64,000 bases of DNA from Cannabis sativa (Eukaryota > Streptophyta > Magnoliopsida > Rosales > Cannabaceae): contig NC_083603.1 of NCBI RefSeq assembly GCF_029168945.1, positions 37,696,396-37,760,395 of the forward strand, in the 5' to 3' direction. The notes under the pieces were generated by a model, which saw only the letters and a program-made list of their open reading frames with translations, made no database searches and was not told the DNA's origin. Shown here one piece after another: positions 9,914 through 20,780 of the stretch; the stretch's first letter is position 1; every line of letters starts with the position of its first letter. A program made the translations under genes and the position numbers.

Positions 9914-12151
9914 TGTAAAGCCCGCTTAGTTAATTTGGAAATTAGCAGTTATTTATGTTAATCAGGAAATTATTTATAGCTATTTAAATAATTTATCATT
10001 GTTATTTATGGAATTCAGATATGCATAATTATGTTATCAGCAGTTTTTATATTTCGCATTTCCGGTGTCCGGTACTTTGGAACGCGGCGTTTGGCTCAGT
10101 AGAAATCACAACTTAGTATGTTAGTATTTTGGGGACGGGTTTAGACATTGGGAATGTCGGGAATGGCCGGGAATTTAGAATGTCCCAAAAATACCCCTTT
10201 AGTATGATTTTAGTGATTTTTTGGTGGTGGGGGCAAAATGGTCTTTTTGACCCATTAGTGTTTTGTCTTATATGATTTATTAAATGGAAAATAATTAATT
10301 ATATGTTGATTTTATTTATTCTTTTCTTGGCTGAAATTAAATGAATAATGTGTTAATAAATCCCTTTTTCTCTCATTTCAAACACTTAGTCAAATTTTAA
10401 AGAAATAGAAAAAACTCTCTCTCTCTTTTTTCCTCTCTTTCGGCTGAGGCTTGGGGGTTCAAAGGGCTGGTTTTCTTTGGTGATTCAAGCTCTAACTTGT
10501 TACTTTATTGATCTCTTGTGTGGTATGTGTTTCCTAGGCCCTTCCTCTTTAAATTCTTGAAGAAAAATGATGAAAATGGATGATAATGCATGTGTTTTTG
10601 AGAGTTGTTTCTGCTGTGTTTTGTTGTTGATTTATGTTGTTCAAAGCATGATTTTTGATGGTAAATGAGTTGTGTGAAGCATGAGTAGCTAGATTGTTCA
10701 AGCTTTTAATTTATATGTGAAAATTGATGATTTTTGTGAGAAAATGCCATGTTTTGTTTCTGTATATTTGCTGGATGTTATTGTTAGTTTGCAGAGGTGT
10801 TTTAATGCTTAGTTAAGTAGAATTAACTAGGCTAGGGTGCATGCTAGAGGGTTTAACCAAGTTTGAGTTCTTGAACTCAAAGCTTGGTCTTCAATGGTGA
10901 AATTTGCTTGTGAGGTTTCTGGGTAGGTTTGAGGCCTTGAAATGGTCATTTGGGACCTAGGTAGGAGGTCTGGAAAGTTTGGGACCATTTGGGTTCGAAT
11001 TGGTCAAGATATGGGAATTTTTGGTTGTCTTCGCGAGGAACCGAATTCCGTTGAGCATCCGGAATTCGGATGGGGGTTCGATTTTTCCCGAACCGGAATT
11101 CGGTTGGGCACCCGGACTTCCGGATGGGGGATTTTTCAGAACCCTAGTTTTCCTCGTTTTTGGGTTTTTAGGGGTATTGCCATGCTTTTCATCGATAGGG
11201 AAACTTTTAGTTTCGAGTTTCGATCCGGGAAGTGATTTAGCGTGTCACTTATAGTGTTGTGGTTTTTATGGTTTAGGAGCCGATGTCCGCCGTTCGGCTT
11301 CGGTTCCGGTCGGGTTGACCGGCACACAAGAAATCGGAATCCGGGTAAGATTAGTATAACGGTATGCATATGTAGTTTACATGTTTAGCGTGCATGTAGG
11401 AAGCACGTTAGTTTACATTAGATATGTATTTAGGCTTCGAACCACCCAACCCCGTCACGTCGGTACGAGCTGGAGTATGACCGGCGGCGGAGTATGACCG
11501 GTTCGGCCGATCAGTGACACCGGTTGGTGGTTCGGTCTTATTGACCTATCCCGTCGGTACGAGCTGGAGTATGACCGGCGGCGGAGTATGACCGGTTCGA
11601 CCGATCAGGAGGATACTTGTCAATAGTGCCGTCCCCTGAACGTTCAAAACTCAGTACCATGTTGGACATGGCAGTAGTGCTCAGTACCATGTTGGACATG
11701 GCAGTAGCGGGACTCAGTATCGTGTTGGACACGGCAGTCAGTTTTATGTATGATATTATTATGCTTTTCTTGCGAGTCCGTCGACTCACGGTTTACGTTG
11801 CATGTGTAGGTAAAGGCAAGGCGATTCTTGATGGACCGTGAGCGAGCTTATGGGATTGTACATGTCGGGGCGGTTAGGCACAGGAGCGTACGATCCTCGG
11901 GACGACGGGCCGAGATTTTTGTAACGGTCGTTAGATGACCTTATTTTGATGTAAAAGTTGAACAGTGAAAACGTTTGTAAATATTTTTTATAAATCGGGA
12001 TCCCGAGACTTTTTGCAAAATGGTTTATAAGTTTAATGAAAAAGCAAAATTTTAATTAATCACGTTTTTCCATAAACCTCGTTGATTAGCAACGAGCTGC
12101 ACAGTACGTTTAAAAATCACGTAATACGCCTAAGTTAGTTAGGGTGTTACA
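9914..12151 (+). repeat. Tekay 5' LTR
   Basis: Begins TGTAAAGCCCGCTTAG and ends GTGTTACA. Internal landmarks are a CT-rich stretch near 10410-10440, a palindrome cluster near 11030-11130 (degraded here compared with the copies at 18229 and 21879), a roughly 95-base direct repeat containing GAGTATGACCGG (11455-11610), and a 30-base tandem repeat (11650-11741). Compared with the 3' LTR, its second half contains many CAG-to-CGG and CTG-to-CCG changes. Confidence 0.95.
11650..11741 (+). repeat. Threefold ~30-bp tandem repeat in Tekay LTR
   Basis: Three units starting CTCAGTACCATGTTGGACAT, the third diverged (CTCAGTATCGTGTTGGACAC). The same array is present at 18850-18941 and 22500-22592, so it belongs to the family. 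Confidence 0.85.
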
Positions 12152-12172
12152 ATTTGGTATCAGAGCCGCCAG
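12152..12172 (+). other. Primer-binding site of Tekay element
   Basis: ATTTGGTATCAGAGCCGCCAG directly follows the 5' LTR. TGGTATCAGAGC is complementary to the 3' end of plant initiator tRNA-Met, the usual primer for this lineage. Confidence 0.9.
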
Positions 12173-12431
12173 GTTGTCTTCCGAAGATCGTCAAGACATG
12201 TACAATCATCATCAGCAGTTAGCTCGGTTCACGGTTCAGTAAGCCTTTATTGCTTTAGTAGTTTATTTTATTCAGTTATGAAAAAGAAAAGCCTGTTAGG
12301 AAGCATGTTAGTAGCGATAGTAGAATAGGCGCATGTTTCATTTCTAATTTCCAAATTAAGCGGCATTAGTAAGCTCGCCTTGAATACGACCACGATATGC
12401 CAACTCTTGGTTTCGCAGCGGTTCTAACTAG

Positions 12432-13670
12432 ATGGACGCCAGGCGGACTACCAGGAGTCGAGGCAACTCAGTGGGGTCGAATCAGGGAGAGGGAGCTCGG
12501 TTTCCCCCACCGGCTAGGGGCCGAGGCAGAGGTCCCCGAGGCAGGGCTCGTGGTCGGGGTGATGAGAACCCGCCACAGGCTGCCCGTGCTCCCCCGGCCC
12601 GATCGGGGAGCCCCCGAATCGGGAGTTACGGTTTGCGGAGATGCAAGCCGAGAATCGAAGAGCAAGACCTCGAGATACGGAGGTTGAGACGAGCGGGGTG
12701 CTCCTGCCGGTTCCGGTGCCGTAGTTCCGGCGGCACCTCGCCCCTGCTGCCCGGCGAGATGGTAGTGGCGGCCCACGGATTGGAACCTTTATATGAGCGG
12801 TTCGAAGCAAGCACCTCCGTATTCTGGGAGGTCCGGATGTGTCGAAAGCCGAGCGGTGGCTTACGGTGATCACCGAATCTTGAACTTTATGGGTGTCACC
12901 GCAACGACGAGTGGTGTGCGCCACATTTCGGTTCCGGGAGGATGCCCACGGTATGGTGGGACATGGTGTCTCGGATTCACGATGTCACCACCATGACTTG
13001 GGAGAGGTTCCGGGAACTTTTCAACGCGAAGTACTACAACGAGGCGGTTAGAAGCGCCAAGAGAAAGGAATTCGTTCACACGACTCGGCGGGAGAACATG
13101 AGTGTCACCGAGTATACAACTCGGTTGACCGGTTGGCGAGGTTAGCCTCGGGTATTGTGCCGACCGACTTCGGCGAGAAGGAGAAGTATCCGGACGGGTT
13201 GAATCCCAAGATCGAGCATGACACGATGATTACCACCGACGACGGCACCACCTACGCTCGGATGGTGGAGAAGGCACCGCGAGCCGAGGGCGCGGTGGGG
13301 TGTATGTCGGATTCAGCCCGTACTCGGTTGGTGGCGGAGCTCCTACCCCTCCCGCATCGGGATTTAGCGGGGAGTAGTGGTTCGGCCATTGATCGGAGGA
13401 AGAGGGCACCCACCGCTTCCGGCGGCTCGAGTCGAACAAGAGGTTCGGGGGAACCGAACGGAGGGAGTCGTCCCGGTGGTAATGAGACTCGCTTCTCCTA
13501 TCCCGAGTGCCCTATCCGCAAGAGGCATCATCGGGGAGAGTGCAAGGGGCGGGGATGCTTCCATTGTGGCATGCCCGGCACTTCAAGAGGGAATGTCCCC
13601 GGCTCGGCCGGAGGCACCGAGAGCTCCGGCGATGCCCACTCCGGCCCGGGGTATTCGCGATCACGCAGCC
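12432..13670 (+). pseudogene. Tekay gag with many frame breaks
   Basis: The proposed start at 12432 (MDARRTTRSRGNS) opens an arginine/glycine/proline-rich N-terminus. Capsid-type segments follow in shifting frames: VWWDMVSRIHDVTTMTWERF and FNAKYYNEAVRSAKRKEF (12942-13100), IVPTDFGEKEKYPDGLNPKI (from 13150), and a zinc knuckle at about 13500-13600 in which CFHCGMPGTSRGNVP keeps only part of the CCHC pattern. Gag forms the particle that packages the RNA. The frame changes and odd residues coincide with CGG or CCG where related elements are expected to have CAG or CTG. I think much of the damage may be base-calling error, not true decay. Confidence 0.8.
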
Positions 13671-13679
13671 GATGCGGAT

Positions 13680-16600
13680 GCCGGCCCATCGGTTGTTACA
13701 GTCAGATTCTTATTAACGACTCGTTTTATTCAGTGCTGTTTGATTCTGGGGCTACACGTTCTTATTGGGCGGCCAGAGTCTTTAGTAAGTTGGGTAGACC
13801 ATTTGATAGATATGAGTCAGGGTTTGGAACCACTGTTACAGCGGAGAATTGGTTATCTCCAATAGGTGGATTAGGTCTATGCCGATCAGGATAGATGGTA
13901 GAGAGTTGAGCGCTGATCTGATAGAGATGAGCTTAGTCGAATTTGATATTATTTTAGGAATGGATTTCCTATCTAAATATTCGGCGAGCATTGATTGCAA
14001 GAGGAAGATGGTGGTCTTCCAACCGTAAAGTGAAGAACCGTTCGTATTTGTGGGTTCGGTTCAGGGATCTCGGATCCCGGTGATCTCGGCTATGTCAGCG
14101 AGAGAATTATTGCACGGTGGGTGCTTAGGGTTTCTGGCCGTGGTGGTGGACACCACTCGGCCAGACACCATTCGGCCAGAGGACATCAGCGTGGTTCGGG
14201 AATTTTTGGACGTTTTTCCCGAAGAACTTCCAGGGTTACCACCTCAGCGGGAGATTGACTTCGTGATTGACTTGGCACCAGGGGTGGATCCGGTTTCTAA
14301 AGCCCCGTATAGGATGGCTCCAGCTGAACTTAAGGAGTTAAAGATTCAGCTCCAGGGGTTGCTTGACATAGGGTTCATTCGGCCCAGTGTGTCACCTTAG
14401 GGAGCCCCGGTTTTGTTCGTGAAGAAGAAGGATGGCTCTATGAGGATGTGCATCGACTACAGAGAGTTGAACAAGCTGACGGTGAAGAATAAATATCCAT
14501 TACCTAGGATCGATGACTTGTTCGATCAGCTTCAGGGGAAGACGGTCTTTTCTAAGATTGATCTCCGTTCGGGTTATCATCAGTTGAGGATCCGAGAGGA
14601 GGACATTCCAAAGACGGCTTTCCGCACTAGGTATGGACACTACGAGTTCCTGGTTATGTCATTCGGACTAACCAATGCTCCCGACATTCATGGACCTGAT
14701 GAATAGAGTATTCAAGGATTTCCTCGATATCTGTGTAATTGTGTTTATCGACGACATCCTCGTGTACTCTCAGTCAGAAGAGGAGCATGAGTTACATCTT
14801 CAGATGGTACTGCAACGACTTCGAGAACATAGACTTTACGCCAAGTTCAAGAAATGTGAGTTCTGGTTGTCTCAGGTGTCCTTCCTAGGGCACATAGTGA
14901 GTAAAGATGGGATCAAGGTGGATCCCGGGAAGATCGAATCCGTCAGGGATTGGCCGAGACCGAAGACAGTGACAGAGATCAGAAGCTTTTTGGGATTAGC
15001 TGGGTACTACCGTAGGTTCGTGGAGGGGTTCTCCAAAATTTCAATGCCCCTAACCGAGCTTACAAAGAAGAATCAGCGATTTATCTGGACAGATAAATGC
15101 GAAGCTAGTTTTCAGGAGCTGAAACAGAGATTGATTACTGCTCCGGTACTAGCTTTGCCTTCGGACAAGGAGAAGTTCGTGGTCTATTGTGACGCATCCA
15201 AACAGGGTTTGGGGTGCGTATTGATGCAAGCCGATCGGGTTATCGCTTATGCCTCCCGTCAGTTAAAGGATTATGAACAGCGATACCCGACTCATGATTT
15301 AGAATTGGCCGCAGTGGTTTTTGCACTGAAAATTTGGCGGCATTACTTGTATGGTGAGAAGTGCGAGATCTATACCGACCATAAAAGTCTCAAGTATTTC
15401 TTTACTCAGAAAGATTTGAACATGAGACAAAGGCGTTGGTTGGAATTAGTGAAGGACTACGATTGCGAGATCCTCTACCATCCCGGGAAAGCCAATGTGG
15501 TGGCCGATGCCCTGAGCAGAAAGGGTCCCGGGCAAGTGGCTAGCATGGTTCAGATCTCACCTCAGCTAGCAGAGGATATGGTTAGATCCAGCATTGAGTT
15601 TGTGGTAGGTCAGCTACACAACTTAACGCTGCAATCTGATCTGCTAGAAAGAATAAAGATTGCTCAGACAACAGATCCGGAGTTAGTGAAGATCAGAGAT
15701 GAGGTATTGGCTGGTGAAGCCAAAGACTTTTCAGTGTCAGATAGTGGAGTGCTTTTGTATAAAGCCAGGGTTTGTGTCCCGAACAGTGTGGACTTGAGGA
15801 ACGAGATCTTTGAGGAGGCTCATTCTACTCCATATTCTCTACATCCCGGCACCACCAAGATGTACCAAGATCTGAAACCGTACCTCTGGTGGAGCGGTAT
15901 GAAGAAGAATTTGGTAGAATTCGTTTCGAGATGCCTCACGTGTCAGCAGATCAAGGCTGAACATCAGAGACCAGCAGGGTTGTTGCAGCCTCTAACCCTA
16001 CCAGAATGGAAATGGGAGGATATTACTATGGATTTTGTGGTCGGGTTACCTAGGACCACGGGTATGTATGACTCCATCTGGGTAGTGGTGGACCGATTTA
16101 CGAAATCTGCTCATTTTCTGCCGGTCAGAACAACGTTTACAGTGGATCAGTTGGCCGAACTGTACGTCAGGGAAATAGTGAGACTTCACGGGGTACCGAA
16201 GTCTATTGTTTCGGACAGGGATCCGAAATTCACCTCCAAATTTTGGCAAAGTTTGCAACGGGCAATGGGTACAAAGCTAAAATTCAGTACAGCATTCCAT
16301 CCTCAGACAGATGGTCAGTCCGAAAGGACAATTCAGATATTAGAGGACATGCTGAGAGCCTGTGTTATGGACTTTGAGGGTTCATGGAATAAATACCTAC
16401 CGTTAGTAGAGTTCTCATATAACAACAGTTATCAGAGTACGATAGGGATGGCACCCTATGAACTGTTGTATGGTAGGAAATGTAGATCCCCTATCCACTG
16501 GGATGAGACAGGGGAGAGGAAATATCTAGGTCCGGAGTCAGTTCAGCGGACCAATGAGGCAATAGAGAAGATTAAAGCTAGAATGCTTGCCTCCCAGAGC

Positions 16601-17104
16601 AGACAGAAGAGTTACGCAGATCCGAAACGTCGAGATGTTGAGTTCCGAGTAGGGGACCATGTGTTTTTGCGAGTATCTCCGATGAAGGGGATTAAACGTT
16701 TCGGGAAAAGAGGCAAGTTATGCCCTAGATTTACAGGACCTTTCGAGATTCTCGAGAAAATAGGTCAAGTGGCATATCGGTTAGCATTGCCTCCAGCTTT
16801 ATCAGCAGTGCACAACGTATTTCATGTCTCAATGTTGAGAAAATACGTTTCAGACCCCTCTCATATAATCAGTTATGAGAGCCTTCAGCTTCGGTCGGAT
16901 ATGTCCTATGAGGAACAGCCAGTGCAGATCCTGGATAGAAAGGATAAAGTCCTTCGGAATAAGACCATAGCGTTGGTCAAGGTTCTCTGGAGAAACAGTA
17001 AGGTGGAAGAAGCCACTTGGGAGCTAGAATCAGATATGCGAGCTCAATATCCAGAGTTATTCAGGTTAGATTTCGGGGACGAAATCCTTTTAAGGGGGGG
17101 ATAG
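13680..17104 (+). CDS. Tekay pol: AP, RT, RNase H, integrase, chromodomain (one stop, one frameshift)
   Basis: The order is: protease ([12 protein letters not shown], about 13735); RT ([20 protein letters not shown], active site [10 protein letters not shown] at 14740-14770); RNase H ([24 protein letters not shown]); integrase ([20 protein letters not shown], zinc-finger pair [14 protein letters not shown], core D-D-E as [31 protein letters not shown]); the [16 protein letters not shown] module; and a C-terminal chromodomain ([14 protein letters not shown]...ATWELESDM). The stretch 14675-17104 is open for 809 codons. Two defects lie upstream: a TAG at 14398-14400 where tryptophan is expected, and a frameshift near 14685 just after TNAP. 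The latter is at a site where CCTGCGAC is expected. The last codons overlap the polypurine tract. Confidence 0.9.
17092..17101 (+). other. Polypurine tract of Tekay element
   Basis: AAGGGGGGGA just before the 3' LTR (17105), the plus-strand priming site. It overlaps the end of the pol frame. Confidence 0.85.
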
Positions 17105-19354
17105 TTGTAAAGCCCGCTTAGTTAATTTGGAAATTAGCAGTTATTTATGTTAATCAGGAAATTATTTATAGCTATTTAAATAATTTATCATTGTTATTTA
17201 TGGAATTCAGATATGCATAATTATGTTATCAGCAGTTTTTATATTTCGCATTTCCGGTGTCCGGTACTTTGGAACGCGGCGTTTGGCTCAGTAGAAATCA
17301 CAACTTAGTATGTTAGTATTTTGGGGACGGGTTTAGACATTGGGAATGTCGGGAATGGCCGGGAATTTAGAATGTCCCAAAAATACCCCTTTAGTATGAT
17401 TTTAGTGATTTTTTGGTGGTGGGGGCAAAATGGTCTTTTTGCCCCATTAGTGTTTTGTCTTATATGATTTATTAAATGGAAAATAATTAATTATATGTTG
17501 ATTTTATTTATTCTTTTCTTGGCTGAAATTAAATGAATAATGTGTTAATAAATCCCTTTTTCTCTCATTTCAAACACTTAGTCAAATTTTAAAGAAATAG
17601 AAAAAACTCTCTCTCTCTTTTTTCCTCTCTTTCGGCTGAGGCTTGGGGGTTCAAAGGGCTGGTTTTCTTTGGTGATTCAAGCTCTAACTTGTTACTTTAT
17701 TGATCTCTTGTGTGGTATGTGTTTCCTAGGCCCTTCCTCTTTAAATTCTTGAAGAAAAATGATGAAAATGGATGATAATGCATGTGTTTTTGAGAGTTGT
17801 TTCTGCTGTGTTTTGTTGTTGATTTATGTTGTTCAAAGCATGATTTTTGATGGTAAATGAGTTGTGTGAAGCATGAGTAGCTAGATTGTTCAAGCTTTTA
17901 ATTTATATGTGAAAATTGATGATTTTTGTGAGAAAATGCCATGTTTTGTTTCTGTATATTTGCTGGATGTTATTGTTAGTTTGCAGAGGTGTTTTAATGC
18001 TTAGTTAAGTAGAATTAACTAGGCTAGGGTGCATGCTAGAGGGTTTAACCAAGTTTGAGTTCTTGAACTCAAAGCTTGGTCTTCAATGGTGAAATTTGCT
18101 TGTGAGGTTTCTGGGTAGGTTTGAGGCCTTGAAATGGTCATTTGGGACCTAGGTAGGAGGTCTGGAAAGTTTGGGACCATTTGGGTTCGAATTGGTCAAG
18201 ATATGGGAATTTTTGGTTGTCGCTGCGAGGAACCGGAATTCGGTTGAGCATCCGGAATTCCGGATGGGGGTTCAGATTTTCCCAGAACCGGAATTCCGGT
18301 TGGGCAACCGGACTTCCGGATGGGGGATTTTTCAGAACCCTAGTTTTCCTCGTTTTTGGGTTTTTAGGGGTATTGCCATGCTTTTCATCGATAGGGAAAC
18401 TTTTAGTTTCGAGTTTCAGTCCCCGGGAAGTGATTTAGCGTGTCACTTATAGTGTTGTGGTTTTTATGGTTTAGGAGCCAGTAATCCGCCGTTCAGCTTC
18501 AGTTCCAGTCAGGTTGACCGGCACACCTGAAATCGGAATCCAGGTAAGATTAGTATAACAGTATGCATATGTAGTTTACATGTTTAGCGTGCATGTAGGA
18601 AGCCTGTTAGTTTACATTAGATATGTATTTAGGCTTCGAACCACCCAACCCTGTCACGTCGGTACAGGCTGGAGTATGACCAGCAGCCGGAGTATGACCG
18701 GTTCGACCGATCAGGCTGACACTGGTTGGTGGTTCAGTGCTATTGACCTATCCCGTCGGTACGAGTGGAGTATGACCGCGGCGGAGTATGACCGGTTCGA
18801 CCGATCAGGAGGATACTTGTCAATAGTGCCGTCCCCTGAACGTTCAAAACTCAGTACCATGTTGGACATGGCAGTAGTGCTCAGTACCATGTTGGACATG
18901 GCAGTAGCGGGACTCAGTATCGTGTTGGACACGACAGTCAGTTTTATGTATGATATTATTATGCTTTTCTTACTGAGTCTGTCGACTCACAGTTTACGTT
19001 GCATGTGTAGGTAAAGGCAAGGCGATTCTTGATGGACCGTGAGCGAGCTTATGGGATTGTACATGTCGGGGCGGTTAGGCCTGGAGCGTACGATCCTCGG
19101 GACAGCAGGGCTGAGATTTTTGTAACGGTCGTTAGATGACCTTATTTTGATGTAAAAGTTGAACAGTGAAAACGTTTGTAAATATTTTTTTTATAAATCG
19201 GGATCCCGAGACTTTTTGCAAAATGGTTTATAAGTTTAATGAAAAAGCAAAATTTTAATTAATCACGTTTTTCCATAAACCTCGTTGATTAGCAACGAGC
19301 TGCACAGTACGTTTAAAAATCACGTAATACGCCTAAGTTAGTTAGGGTGTTACA
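17105..19354 (+). repeat. Tekay 3' LTR
   Basis: 2,250 bases, TGTAAAGCCC...GTGTTACA. It retains CAG and CTG at most positions where the 5' LTR shows CGG or CCG, and it agrees there with the independent solo LTR at 20781-23002. It is followed by the duplicated target bases TCAGC. Confidence 0.95.
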
Positions 19355-19969
19355 TCAGCTAAGTTGTCTTCTGTGTCCACTTTCTCAACTAGTACATCCC
19401 CTCTTGCCACATATTCTCTGATGATGTGATACTTCCTTTCTATGTGTTTGCTTCTCTTGAGGCTTCGAGGTTCCTTACTATTGGCTATTGCTCCATTATT
19501 ATCACAAAGTAGGACCAGAGGCTTTTCCATTCCAGGCACGACACCGATACTGGTGAAGAACTTTCTTAGCCAGACAAGCTCTTTAGCAGCTTTTGCTGCA
19601 GCTATGTATTTAGCTTCCATCGTCGAGTCCGATATCGCGGTTTGTTTAGCACTTCTCCAAACCACTGCTCCACCCCCAAGAGTAAACACCATCCCAGATG
19701 TAGATTTCCTGTCTTCAAGACATGCCTGGAAATCTAAATCAGTATAGCCTATGGGATTTAAAGCACAACCCTTGTAGACTAACACAAGATTCCTTGTACT
19801 CTTTAAGTATTTCAGAATATACTTAACTGCATTCCAATGTTCTTGTCCTGGATTAGACTAATACCTGCTCACGATTCCGACTGCATAGCAGATGTCAGGT
19901 CTAGTGCATAACATTGCATACATTAGACTTCCAACTGCAGAAGCATAAGGAATTTTCACCATGTCCTCT
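19355..19969 (-). pseudogene. Copia RNase H and RT C-terminus, middle piece of a split pol
   Basis: The minus strand encodes the copia RT end (ASAVGSLMYAM, CTRPDICYAVGIVSRY) and RNase H (YTDLDFQACLEDRKSTSGMV, SDSTMEAKYIAAAKAAKELV, CDNNGAIANS, SKHIERKYHIIREYV). RNase H degrades the RNA strand during cDNA synthesis. A TAG at 19860-19858 replaces an expected glutamine after SRY, as a CAG-to-TAG change would produce. The frame continues at 9913 across the Tekay element and begins at 24035 across the solo LTR. Confidence 0.88.
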
Positions 19970-20780
19970 TGTTGGATATATTTTACCAGGATCTAGATTT
20001 ACTAACAAGTATGTTTCATTAACATCCTAATATGAATTCTAAAACAATAAAATAAACACATAAGAGTTTAGTAAACCTTACATTGGGTGCAGTGGAATAT
20101 AATGACTCCTTCCGTTCAAATATCTAGCCCTTGATTCCTTTCTGTAGCAGAGCATTATCAATATCTAAACCTGGATCTCTTTCTCTCCTTCCTTTGATGC
20201 TGATTCTCCTTCTTGTTGGATGGTTTTCCACTGTCTTACACACTATGATTGAGAAACCACTTGATGTGTGTGGGCACTCACTCATTCACTCAAGGATTAT
20301 TAAAATTCAGAGAAGAAAAGAGAAGGGAAGAGGTTCGGCCTATAGAGAAAAGATAGAGGCTCAGTTTTCATCTGACAGAAGTTCACAAAAGTTAAGTGTG
20401 AATGAGAGTCATCACTATCTTTTTATAGGTAACCACCTAGGTTTAGGTTAGAATTATTCCATTAAAATAATGGAAAAATAAATGATAAAACCTATAAGTG
20501 TGGCCGGTCATGGGCTTGGATAATGGGCCTCACTTATGCAATTTTGCTGTTTTATCATTCCTACATCTGATTTTTCCAAAAACGCCAATTTTCAAATTCA
20601 ACCATTTAAATGACAATTCTAATTATTTAATAACTAAAATTAATTATTAAATAATATTGTCATTTAATATATTTATTAATTAGACATATAAAGTCTCTTA
20701 ATTAATAAATAAACCTAGAATCTCTTTTCTTTACAATTTCGCCTTTGCTTAGTGAAAATTCATAAACTAGACATAGTCTA

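Larger units (their letters stand above)
9914..19354 (+). mobile_element. Full-length Tekay-type Ty3/gypsy chromovirus
   Basis: A 9,441-base element with LTRs of 2,238 and 2,250 bases (9914-12151 and 17105-19354), both TGTAAAGCCC...GTGTTACA. It has an initiator-Met type primer site at 12152, gag from 12432, AP/RT/RNaseH/integrase/chromodomain to 17104, and a polypurine tract at 17092-17101. The 5-bp duplication TCAGC (9909-9913 and 19355-19359) marks a normal integration into copia RNase H. The first 1.1 kb of the two LTRs is nearly identical, so insertion was recent. Most of the differences in the rest of the LTRs are at CAG/CTG sites. The pol order and C-terminal chromodomain place it in the Tekay/Del chromovirus group. 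Confidence 0.95.

Noticed and set aside
10942..11254. Plus-strand frames of 90-97 codons in the Tekay LTR
   Set aside because: They run through the palindrome cluster, are not the same length in the three LTR copies, and have no family motif.
12468..12924. Long overlapping minus-strand frames in the gag region of the Tekay element
   Set aside because: They lie opposite a recognisable gag in GC-rich sequence and show no domain of their own; high GC alone lowers stop frequency.
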